From the NCBI GenBank assembly GCA_028023455.1, contig JAQFVV010006231.1, positions 1,757,478-1,821,477 on the forward strand: a DNA stretch of 64,000 nucleotides. Direction: 5' to 3'. The translations under genes and the position numbers were made by a program. The notes under the pieces are model-generated. The model searched no databases, was not told where the DNA came from, and was given only the letters and a program-made list of their open reading frames with translations. Shown here one piece after another: positions 39,201 through 51,200 of this stretch (its first letter is position 1; every line of letters starts with the position of its first letter). Source of the DNA: Epiperipatus broadwayi. Taxonomy: Eukaryota > Onychophora > Udeonychophora > Euonychophora > Peripatidae.

Positions 39201-42200
39201 TAGATACAGTGAAGGCATACGATAGAGTAAATAGAAATAAATTATAGGTATGGATGGAGCTTTAGTGGATCTTATTAAGAGATTGTTTAAAAATAATTAC
39301 TATAGGTATCAATTAGGAAATATAGAATCAGTTAAAGTTAAAAACGGATGGGACTAAGGCAAGGATGCCCTTTATCACCTATTTTGTTTTGTTGTATTTG
39401 AGAGCAATGGAGGGAGCAATAGAAAGATTGGGAAGATGAGTAGAGATACCATTAATAGGTTGTAAGGGGGTATATACATTATTTTAATCTTTTATTTGCG
39501 GATGATGTCTTCTTGTGCACAGAAAGTAAGGAAGATACGGAGCTTATGCTGAAGAAATGTGCAAGAGTGAGTAAAGAGATGGGGATTAAATTTAGCGAAT
39601 AAAAAATCAAAAGTAATGATGATAAATACTGAGGAAAGAGAAGAGAAAGAATTTTTATTGGGGGATATAAAGTTAAATATAATGAATAGATATAACTACT
39701 TGGGAATGGTCTTAAGTAATCAGAGAAATTGCTTGGATGAATGGGAGAAAAAATTGATAAATGAAGCAAAGAAAAAGAAAGGGACTGATAAAGAAATTAA
39801 CAGTGTTTTCATATAATAAATATGATATAGCTAGAATTGTATGGAAGGGAATGGCAGTAGCAGGGTTAGCATATGGTAATGATGTGTTATGTGTTAGTAA
39901 AGGGGTATTAGATTACTTAGAAAAAGTACAAAGAGAAGTAGGAAGACATGCATTAGATGCAGATGTGTGGATGGCAAAGGAGGCAATTCGAGGACAAATG
40001 GGATGGTCAAGTTTTTATATGAGAGGTGCAAAAAGCAAAGTGAAAATGTTCGGTAGATTGCAGCGTATGGATAATAAAAGAATAGCCAAAATAGTATTGG
40101 ATTATGAATAAAGGGCAGGCAACAAAATGGGTGTGAAAGGTAATGTGTTATGCAGAAGATTTAGGTAAAGAATTTATGTTGTATACTTATACAAAACATG
40201 GGATGATTGTGTTAGGAGAATTGTTAAGTATTGTAGTAGCAAGGAATGGGGGAGAAGAATAGATGCATTAGTAAAAAATAGGGAGTTGGAGAGATGGAGA
40301 ACTAGTATGGAGAATAAAAAGAGTTCAAATATATATATAGAAATAAACAGAATATTGGGTGCAAGTTAATTTATGATAATAGGAAGGAAAGTAGATTACT
40401 GTTTATCACTTGATCAGAAAGGATCTTTAGCAACAAGGGAATATACACATAAATGGAAAAATATGAGTGATTTAGTCTGCAAGTTATTTAAGGAAGGCAT
40501 AGAAAATATTAAGCACCTGTTAATTGAATGTAAATGCTTACAAGCAGAAAGGCTGCAAATAATAAAGATGTGGGAAAATAAATATAAACAAATTATACAG
40601 AAAGTGGGTTCTTGGGTTTTTATACTGGGTTTGGGAAAAGATAAGGGGATTAGATATAAAGGCCACGAAGTTGACAAAGATTATGTTGTGGAAATGGGAT
40701 GGAGCAGGATAGAGAAGAATCTGGGAAAAACTTAGGGTGGGAAATAAAAAGGGAAGATAAGGTAGCTAACAGATTTCTCTGGGCATAGTGCTGAGAAATT
40801 CCTGACTGCGAAAAAGAGAAGCCACATCACATCATCGCATTAATCTGCTGCCAATCATTATTGAGTGAAGTCACGTTGCAAGGTAATAAACGTTTTTGTT
40901 AAGCAAGTCTCACTTATTATCGATTTTTGTAATGGCTGAAAAGTTGGAACAATGTGAAATTCTATATTCTATTAGGAAAAACAGCAGAGAAAATAGATGT
41001 AATACTTGATGCGGCTTACAAACAAGTTGTTCTGTGGAAAAAACACGTTTATGAATGGTTTAATGGAAGTGTCAAATTCTACACATCCCAAAAAAGTGTG
41101 GGGAGTAAATCCAATGCCAAGATGATGACTTTTCTTTTTTGGATGCAAATGGCATTGTACACTCAGAATTTCTTCGTAATGACCAGGTATTTAAAACCTA
41201 CAAGTTCTGAAAAGTTTGCATGATGTGGTAAAACAAATATGTCCCATTTTTGTCTTAATGGGAAATGCACACTTCATCATGATAACAAAGCCTTGAGTGT
41301 AAAATAATTTTAATTAAATTCAGCATGACCCAGCTTATCTGTCAGCCATTTTTACGTGATCTTACTCCTTGCAACTTCTTTTTACTCTCTTGAATGAAAA
41401 AATGCCTCCAAAAAAAATTTTTTTTGCAGATTTAATGATGAAGTAAAAAAATGATGCAGTCATTAAAAAGCATCACTTTGCAAGAGTTTCCAGATTACTT
41501 TGAAAAGTGGAAAATATTTTTAGACCGGTCCATTGCATTAAATAGACTGTACTTTGAAAGGGATTCAATTTATAATACCTAAACTCAAATGAACAATTTT
41601 TATTACAAAATTCCAGTTATTTTTGGATCCCCTCTCATAAAGGTTGGAGAGAGAAAAAGTTGTGAGAAAATAAATAGTTTATTATATTTAACTTTTAATT
41701 CAATAGGTGAACTTAATGGAAGTTTTTATACAGGGATATTTTATATACAATTTTGAAAATGTTTGGGAACTGGATTGAGAGCTTTTGAGGTCCAGAGTTG
41801 GTCACAGGCTCGAGATTCCTCATCCTGATGTATTGGAATGGAAGTAATTGAATCTCCCATTGAACTATGTAAATGTCAATTAACTATGAAAAAACAGAAT
41901 GGTACCAGTTTATACATACACAGATTTTTGTTACTTACTTCAAAAGCTACAACAAAAGCTAACCGTCCTGCTAATATGTACCACCAATGAGTTGTAAATT
42001 CATATTTGTTTTCAGACCAATAAGGTTCACGATAGTCACGGTACCTAAGTAAATATATAAACAATGAGATTATATTAAATTTATATAAGTTGTTGAATAA
42101 CGAACAAAAAAAGCTATTTCTTTCCATAATAAACTAAACATTGATAAGAACATATCATTAAATAGTAACTTGTAATCAATAAACTTTTTTTTTTAAGACT

Positions 42201-45200
42201 AAAGTAATGTTCAATGGATTTTCTCAAAAGAAGAAAATAAAAATTGACAATGATGAGTTAGAAGAAATTAACAACTACAAATACTTTGGTCAGATTATTA
42301 TTACAGATGGAGACATAATGTAAGAAATTATTTATACAATTAAACTTGGTTGGAGTGCTTTTGGTAGAAATAAATTTAATATTAAAAATATGCCAGTGTG
42401 TTTGAAAAGAAGGTTTTTAATAAATGTGTTTACCAATTCTTACTTATAGATTTGAAACTTGGACACTAAACAGATGAGCAATACAGAGATTTCAGACTAG
42501 TCAATGAAATATGGAGAGATATGTGTTAAGAATAACAAAAAGAGATTAAAAATGAAATGCATGGATGAGAGAACAAACGGGTGTTATTGACATCATTGAA
42601 AGAATTAAGATGTTAAAGAGGAGTTGGATTGGATATAATGCTAAAAGAGATAAATCTTAAACTGAATTCCAAAAGATTGTAAAAGATCTAGAAAGAGACC
42701 ACATGTGAGATGGATGTACGAAATAAGGAAGTTTTCCGGAGTGATGTGAAAAAGAGAAGCTAGAGATTGGCGAAGACAGACTGAACTTGGAAAGACCTTC
42801 CTCCTGCAATGGATCGATAATGAGTGAAAAATGATGATGTTGACTCAATAATCTGTAAATTTGCACTCTACCTTATCAAAGTACACATAAAACCTACTAC
42901 ATACAACATTGTTTATATAATATATAAATTAAAATTGTCAAAGAGAGAATTTGAAAAAGAGACATTAATACCTATTTCAGTTATAGTCTTTTATTTATTG
43001 ATAATTTTTTTTCTTCTTTTTCTTCTGCTTTTGAACCATTTGTTTTTCTAAAAACTCATTGTATTAAAATCAAGATCAAATCAAATATTGATTCTGATTT
43101 TTAACTGAAAACACTCTCAATTATAATACTGCAGTAAGATAAAAATTCAAATAATGATGCAATAGTATTATCACTCCTACTTGGAGAGAAAAAATGCCTA
43201 TAATTAGAGTAGAATTGAGGTTGCTAAAATATATAACTAACGATTTTTTATAGTTTTTCAGTTTCAGGCTATTAGATAGTAAAGACATTCAATATGGCTT
43301 CCAGATGCATATGTGCATTAATTCCAGCTTTAAATTCAAAGTTTTAATGATGAAGGCCAAAACCAGAAACTAATTTAAAAATTAAATTGCACTATCACCT
43401 AATAATATTGATTATTCAAGATTATAAATGGCACTAAAGCAGAGAAAGAATAACTACTCTCGTTTATAATACTGTGGAAAACTGAAAGAATCAAATAATA
43501 TTGTTTTGGAAGATATATACTAAGATGTTTACAATAGAATTCTAAATATAAAAATGCTAGAACAAACAATACTGAGTGGAGAATTAACACCAACTATTGA
43601 TTTAATACTATTATTATTGTAATATCCTGTTCCTAACTATTTCAAACTGTTTAATACCCGAGGGTTTAATACATGTTATCATTATTAAACATTATTTACC
43701 CATTGCAGAAAGAATGTGTTCCAGTACTTCTGATATATAGCTTATTTTTTATATCATTCTAACAAACTTCTTTATTTCTTCTATACATCTCACATTTGGT
43801 CTCTCAAATCCAGTATAACACTTCAATCACCCATCTATTATTATTTCTCTTAACAACATATCAATCCCAGCCCTATTTATAAGTTTCTTCAATAATGTTA
43901 ATGTGAGTAATTTGATCTCTCATTCAAGTATTCATTTTTAATTGCTCTTCTATTAAATATTCAAATCACTAATTGAACACATTTATTGAAAAATATTCCC
44001 TTTTTTACATATACATACATATATATAGTACCTATATATAGATTTTACTTTAATAATAAACATTGACACAGCTTGAGAAAAATAAATATTTAAAAGAGTT
44101 TTAGACTATATAGTTATCATTCTACATAGTGTCAAATACAGAATAATAATCTTTCTATAAAGGGTAATTTAAAATCTATATCGAAAATGGATTTTCTCAA
44201 ATTGATTAGTAAGATATTATCTATCTGAATATTTTATTGTTGTTGTTTTTGTATTATGATTTTTGTACATTCAATACTTAAGTGGCAAAATTAAATAACT
44301 ACAAATGCAGTGAAATATCAATTCATCATTTTTGAAAAGACTAGATAAAATAAATGATATGAAAAAATGATAATAATTTTAGATAAAAATGATTTCATGA
44401 GAATTCACCAAAATATATATAAAGTACAAGTCAGAATTTATAATTCAAAGCATTCTATATCTATTTTTTAAATAATATTTTATATATTTATTGTAGGATG
44501 AAAAGATAGAATCATTTTGTACATGGTTATTTATTAGATAAGTAAATATAAAGATTGGCATTTGCAAAATTCAACATCAATTTAAATCAGGCTCCTTAAA
44601 ACTCAGGTCATGAATAAAATGATTCTATTTTCATTTGTTTTATGATTGAATGATATGTGAGATATTTAATTAAAAATTAACAGAAATCACAATTAGAGAT
44701 TTCACTGCCTTCTAAAATTAAAGATTACAACAAATTGGAAATTCACAAAGGTATTAAAATAAAAATTTAACATATTCTATCTTAGGAATATTATTTAAAA
44801 CCAATTTACATCAGGCTATAAAAATATCTCCATAAAATTGATATAAACTTTACACATGTAATTATCTGTAGTATTTGCTTACTTAATAAATAACTTAGGC
44901 CATAGATAAAATTGCTTTAGTTTCATCTATTTTTACAACTGAATTATGACATGAGCAAGATATTTAATAAAATTTAACATAAACGGCGGTATTTTGAGAT
45001 TTCATTCCCCCCTCCCCCAAAAAAAATTATATAGATAAATATTTACAAAAGCAACAATACAACAGATTTTTATTACATGATTAGAAAAAAATTACAAGAA
45101 ATGTGTTTGCTATATTATATCATATAGCTTTATCTAATTTTGATAACTACTTTTGATTCTTACCTGCAAACAGTTGTTTCAAAGCCTAAAGAGTATGGAT

Positions 45201-48200
45201 CAAGTGGCATGCTATCATTTTGGAAGTCACTAATATTAAAGTAAGCTAATGAATGATTCATAAACCCACGTAGAGTACCATCTGGACTGAGTGTTATATA
45301 ATATACTATACGAGGTATAAAATCTGAAGTAAAGGCTATAACAAATGCCTATAAAAAAAAAAAGATATCAAAAATTGTAGTGAATAGTTTCAAATATTCT
45401 TCTAGTTTTCAATAATAAATATACACACACATATATCTTCATTTTACATTTTGTTCAATTGTTCTTTCTCTGTCTTTTTGAATGTATATATGTTATATAT
45501 ATTTAAAACATTATATTAAAATTAGCATTTTCATATTTACCAATGTAAAAAAGGCCTGAATTATTAGGAAAAAACATATTTTTAGTAAACTTGTCTGAAA
45601 ATTCTTTTAAAAAGTTTTGATCTTCTGAATAAGATTTTGAAAGGGAGGCCTGAGTTTTAGCAAAGTTTCTATCTTTTTCATTCTATGCTTTTAAAAATCA
45701 GTTGTTGTTTTTTTTTTCGATCTGAGATGTTTTGAATGATATGATTATGTACATAATTTCAACTGATATTCTGTCAAGGATATTAATTATTGATTACATT
45801 TGAGTCAATCCTTTAGCATACTCAATAGTAATGCATTAAATAAACCAAATTATTTTCTCAGTTGATCTCATTATAGCATGCAAAAATCATAATAAAATAA
45901 ATTTCAAAGAAATCAAGTCATATATTACATGACATAATTTAATAAGCTTGTATTACAAATGCTATCTAATGAGCTGGCCAATAGCTCTTAACAAGCTTTT
46001 CAGAATATCCCTATCCCCAGACCAGTTTCTACTTCTGGCTTCCTCAATGAGGTGGTAGGATATTCCAGCATTAGATTTAAAATATCAAGTCAAGCACAGC
46101 ACTTTATCTAATGGTTAACTATTAAGTAGAAAATCTGAAATTTTCAGATATCCATACATCTTCAAATCCAGCTATCTAACTTAGTCTTTTGGGACTGAAC
46201 TAAGTTCAGATACACCATATATTAATAGCTTTATATTTTTTTATTAAGGCTTTGGCAATTTTATATTGCTAAAGCTATTAATATTTGGTTATCCCTGAAC
46301 TTAGTTCAGTTCCATATGGCTATTTAAGTTAGATAGCTGGATTTGAAAACATGTGGATGTCTGAAAATTTAATAATAACCATTAGATAAAATGCTGGACT
46401 TGACTTGGTATTTTAAATCTAATGCTTCAATATCCTATCATCTCACTGTGGAAGTCAGAAGTAGAAATCGGTCTGGGGTTAGGGATAATGTGAAAAGCTT
46501 GTTAAGAGCTATTGGCAAGCTCATTAGATAACATTTGTAATACAATCTTGTTAAATTAGGTCATGTGATATATGACTTGATTTCTTTGCAATTTTATTTT
46601 TTGCTACTAAGGCTTTGGTGATTTTATATTGCTAAAGCTATTAATATACGGTGTACTTGAACTTAGTTCAGTCCCATATGGCTATTTAAGTTAGAGAACT
46701 GGATTTGAAGACATATGGCTATCCGAAAATTTCAGATTTTCTACTTAATAGTTAACCATTAGATAAAGTGCTGGGCTTGACCTGGTATTTTAAATCTAAT
46801 GCTTGAATATCCTAGCACCTCACTGAGGAAGCCAGAAGCAGAAATCCGTCTGGGATTAGAGATATTCTAAAAAAGCTTGCTAAGAGCTATTGACAAGCTT
46901 ATTAGATAAAATAAATTTCTTATCCAATTAATTTCATAAAATAATAATAAAAATAAAACACTCTCAATAAGCAGTATGACCCATTCTAAGATATTGTTAA
47001 GAAATATTATTAATTGATGAAATTAATTATTGAACATATAAAAGACAATTTAATACTTTTTCACAATACACATGTATGAAAGGAATAGAGTCACATCTTG
47101 TTGACAATTAAGTTGACCATGCCATTTGGTACTATTTCAAAATAAATTTTATCATCATAAAAATATGACCCTGGAGATGCTATACCAATCATGTATGCTA
47201 AAAGCAAGTCAATTCAAAAGAGTAACATAAATATCCAGATCATCAAATTAAACCCAGAAATTACACCAACTACCTTAAACTTACCTCACATTTATACAAA
47301 TCATTCAAATACTTTCTAGATAACTATTTAATCAAATACTGCAATAGTTTTTGTAAGCACTGACCTAATTAAATGCTGCAAACACTAGCATACTAATATG
47401 CCATGGATGATAAATCATATTCATTGTTAATAAGAACAAAGACAAAATGTACCAACACCCACAATATTCATCAAAATTCATTGAGAATATATTATCAATA
47501 TATTTACAAAAATTCTCCTGGGTAAGTTTATTCCCATTTGAAAACCAAGCTCTAACCTTCGTTCGTTTTTGTCTTATTGGGAATATATATGAAGTATGTT
47601 ATCAAGACATACAAGAAACAGTTACTATGCAAACAAAATAATTTAAATGATATCACTGAAATAGAAGTGGACTTTAAAAGGGCTTTTGATCATGTAAATC
47701 ATTGAATTATAAATACTAAATCATTTAACTGCTACTTGAGGATTCTACACTTGCAAAAAACCACAATCAGTTATTCAAAAGTGGTTAATTACTGCTATTA
47801 AAAAAAAAAAACTTCACATCTATATTAGCAAATTTTGCCATTACCAAGGACATCACTTTGAACTGTCTTATTTTACCTGTTTTACTTGCAACATACATTA
47901 ACTCATTGTGCTGAGAGATTACTGATCTTATACCTATTGTATTCATATATATTCTTGGAAAAGAGACATCTATAATGGCATGTATTAAAATAATCAATGT
48001 ACGACTAATTGAAGGCTTCTTAGTTTAATTCCCATAAATGACTAGTCCACTCTTTTCATTAAATAAACTTTCAGTCTGTCAGATTGTCAGATTCTGACAG
48101 GTAAACCTCTTCATTTCTTTAGAAGTTTATTAACATGCCATTATGTACATTGATGACAAAACTAAACTTTAAACTAAAGGATTTCTATTTGATTTAAAAA

Positions 48201-51200
48201 GAGAATCTTTTGGATAGTCAAAGTATTCATTTTAACAGTCATGAAGAATAGTTTCCTATGCAAAGGGGATGGGGAATTATTTCCTCAAATTTTATTTCAA
48301 GACTTCTGTGATAATCATTACTGAAAATACATATCTGTAATAAAAAAATTATTTTTAAAAATAAGTTCTATTAAAAAACAGCAATAATTTCTTCATTAAT
48401 TATACAAATTTCCATCAGATTAAAATCAATAAATGTAGTTTTACAATACATGACAATAATATTGATAATTTTTCTTTTTATCAGTGTATGAACTATTTAT
48501 TAGATTTGCAATTTATGACAACAAACTGATTTATTAAAAAAGAATAAAAATTTAATTTTTTAAAAGCATAACTATTTCAAAAATAAATGATAATTGGTTT
48601 ATCAATTTTATTTAGCACTAAAAAAGAATAATATACCTCATAATAAAAAAATAAAATACATTTTCAATTAATACAATCAAGAATATATGCTCTTTTGCAT
48701 TTTTTTTAAAACAATTTTTATTTTAATTTTCTGTTTCAGCTAACTTGCAGCCTTTATCAGATATGCAAATTAACTGAAACAGAAAATTGAAATAAAATAA
48801 AAATTGTTTTAGGAAGTGCAAAAGAGAATGGCACATTTTATTAAATTATACAGTATTGAACAATTAACAGAAATGAAGATATTAATTCATATAAATCAAG
48901 CATTTAATGTGATAATCACATGAATTACTAATAACAAAACTATTGGGGTTACATTACCCCCAAAATGAACAACTTTTAAATTAATACTTTAATTCTCATA
49001 AAAGTAATAAATAAGAAAAACTGTCATTTACAGTTGTGAAAATCTTTAAATTAATGTATACACAAGGATAACTGTAAGGGCTAATTTTAATTTTAAATAA
49101 ATAGAGATAAAAAATATTTTATAGTAAATGCTTTTATTTTCCATATAATAAAAAGCCCAAAAATAACTGTTTCCTCACCTCAATTGGGGCTTTTAGATTG
49201 AATTTGAAATAAAAATGTGGAGGTCCTTATCCTCCTCCACACTTTTATTTCAAGTTCAATTTAAAAACCCAAACTGTGGTTAAAGAAATAATTATTTTTT
49301 TTTCATTTTTAGCCCAACAAATAAAAGCATTTACTATAAAATATTTCTTATTTCTGTTAATTTTTAAGTTTTTAGTATTGGCACAGTAAATATAAATATT
49401 CAACCATATTGTACTTAAATGAACTTGACATTAGTAGTTTATATATATATATATCACTAGATATATCTGCAATAAGTTAATATGTAAACCCCTTATGTAT
49501 ATATCTTATTTAGTACATATCCATAATTATATTTAAAAAAATTGCACACGAGTTAAAATGTATAGAAATTCTAAGACCAGCTTTTTACAAAAAAATTGCC
49601 TAACAAAACTATTTTGTAAAGTAACTTTCTTTGCTATGTACAATCTTACTTTAAAGTAAATTTGTAAAATAGGTTTATTTTATTCCAACTTAAAGCAAAA
49701 AAAAAAAATCCTGAGCATTACTTAAAATGTATCAAGCTCAATTTTAAAAGTGTTCAATGGAAATCAAACAAATCTCTATACTGCCCTCTCATGCATCTTA
49801 CTTAAACTATATCTATGAAACAAAACAAAGCAAGTTTTCAACTAAAACAAAAAAAAAGTCCAGCACATTACTTAAAATGGATTAAGCTCAATTTTTAAAC
49901 TTTCAATTGAAGCCAAAAAAATATCTAAATCACTTTTTTTGCATGTTTTACTTAAACTATATATATGAAACAAACAAATGCATAAAAAAACAAACTTACA
50001 GAGAATATAAATTGAATAAAAGTATTTAAAATTTCATATAAAAACAAAATCATACAAAACATTTTTGTGAGTGAAAAGGCTATTTGAGTTTAAAATATTG
50101 CTTTTATTAACAGATAGATGGCACTAAATCAGAAGAAATTAAAAAAAAAATTTTTTTGGGTATGCATATATAGCCATAATAATATATCAAATTATTATTA
50201 AACAAAATAAAGAAATGAATAAAACATAACTATTAAAAGACTAAATTTTATTAAATTAAAGCAGTTATAAACTCACATTAGTAACAACTGATAATTTTCC
50301 AATGGAATCAATAATTCTGTACCAAATTCCTGAAATAAATAAATAAATAATGTATATATAAACAGAATAAAAGTATAAATAAGCTCTAAAATGTCTGATA
50401 TAATATCATCATTGCTTATATATTAAGCATAGGCTGCTTTAGTAATAAAAGATTCTTATTTTTTAATTACAGAATCCACAATGTCATACTTGAATATTGT
50501 AATAATCTGACAATGCTTTTCATTCCACCAACTATATGTATAATACAAATAAAATATCATTAATTAAAAACTATTGTAATAATAATAAAAATAATAAATA
50601 TAATGGTAATATTATTATTTACATGATAGATAGGTCATATAAATATAAATTTAAGTTTGATATTGAAAGTGTTAAGATTTTTCATGAAGAGAGAAACCAT
50701 AATAAAAGAAAAATTAAGGAGGCAATTTTAATAAATAGAAATAAAATGAATGTAATTAATAGACAAGCTGCTAACGTTAAAATTCAGGATTCATGAGATT
50801 TGAATTGAGGATGTTTGCTTTCATTATATTTTTTGAATTTAATGGCAGTTGAGGAGGGTTAAGGAATTAACCGAAAGTATTTCTGCAGATTGAGAGACTG
50901 TATATTATAGTTAATTACCATTATATTTATTATTTTTATTGTTATATATATATATCCATACAATATTTATTAATGCATATATAAATATATCTTCATCATG
51001 CAACTGATTATTGGTAACTCACATCTTGAAGAAATAATACAGAGTTATGGATAATCACAATATTAGACAACTAGAGTTCATAAATTTTATTTTTTAGGAA
51101 CATAAATTTAGCAACAATTTTTCACAATATATATATAAATTATATACAATTTAACACAATCTGTGTACAATTTTGTATATTGTGTTTGCTATATGTTTGT

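Larger units (their letters stand above)
35930..40810 (+). mobile_element. CR1-like non-LTR retrotransposon, degenerate, nearly full length
   Basis: Plus-strand fragments occur in the order of a two-ORF LINE: a Cys-rich finger-like piece, an esterase-like piece, an endonuclease, a reverse transcriptase and a C-terminal Cys/His block. Every domain is broken by stops and frameshifts. The esterase-like ORF1 segment points to the CR1 group, as does the AP-type endonuclease; clade assignment is inference. The ends are approximate because no target duplication could be fixed. Confidence 0.8.
35700..41637 (+). mobile_element. mariner element split by a LINE insertion
   Basis: The left end (CAAGAGGGTATCCAAAATAA) and right end (TTTTTGGATCCCCTCTCA) are inverted mariner-type ends, each next to a TA as expected for the mariner duplication. 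The right part holds transposase remnants. The roughly 4.9-kb LINE lies between the left 150-230 bp and the transposase, so it inserted into the mariner 5' leader. Confidence 0.82.
30224..41938 (-). other. anoctamin intron, 11.7 kb, full of mobile elements
   Basis: The last intron of the gene is its longest in the window. It holds an RTE-like LINE fragment (30.7 kb), a family A fragment (33.1 kb), a foldback element (34.0-34.7 kb) and a mariner interrupted by a CR1-like LINE (35.7-41.6 kb). I see no further exon in it. Confidence 0.85.
42045..45163 (-). other. anoctamin intron, 3.1 kb
   Basis: It contains two RTE-like LINE 3' fragments in opposite orientations and a decayed family D repeat at 43.3 kb. 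The rest is plain AT-rich sequence. Confidence 0.85.
45906..46905. mobile_element. family C three-unit compound element, 1,000 bp
   Basis: Flanked by perfect 14-bp direct repeats ATAAAATAAATTTC at 45,892-45,905 and 46,906-46,919. Inside are one minus-strand unit (to about 46,245) and two plus-strand units, the second starting near 46,610; the plus units repeat with a period of about 365 nt (GGCTTTGG at 46,248 and 46,611). Each carries a hammerhead (C1-C3). Central text around TTTTATATTGCTAAAGCTAT is the junction shared by all units. No protein coded. The single flanking duplication shows that the inverted and tandem arrangement was inserted together. Confidence 0.85.
45349..50276 (-). other. 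anoctamin intron, 4.9 kb
   Basis: It contains the 1.0-kb family C compound element (45.9-46.9 kb), a short reverse transcriptase relic (47.65 kb) and two palindromes (48.7 and 49.1 kb). Nothing else was recognised. Confidence 0.85.
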
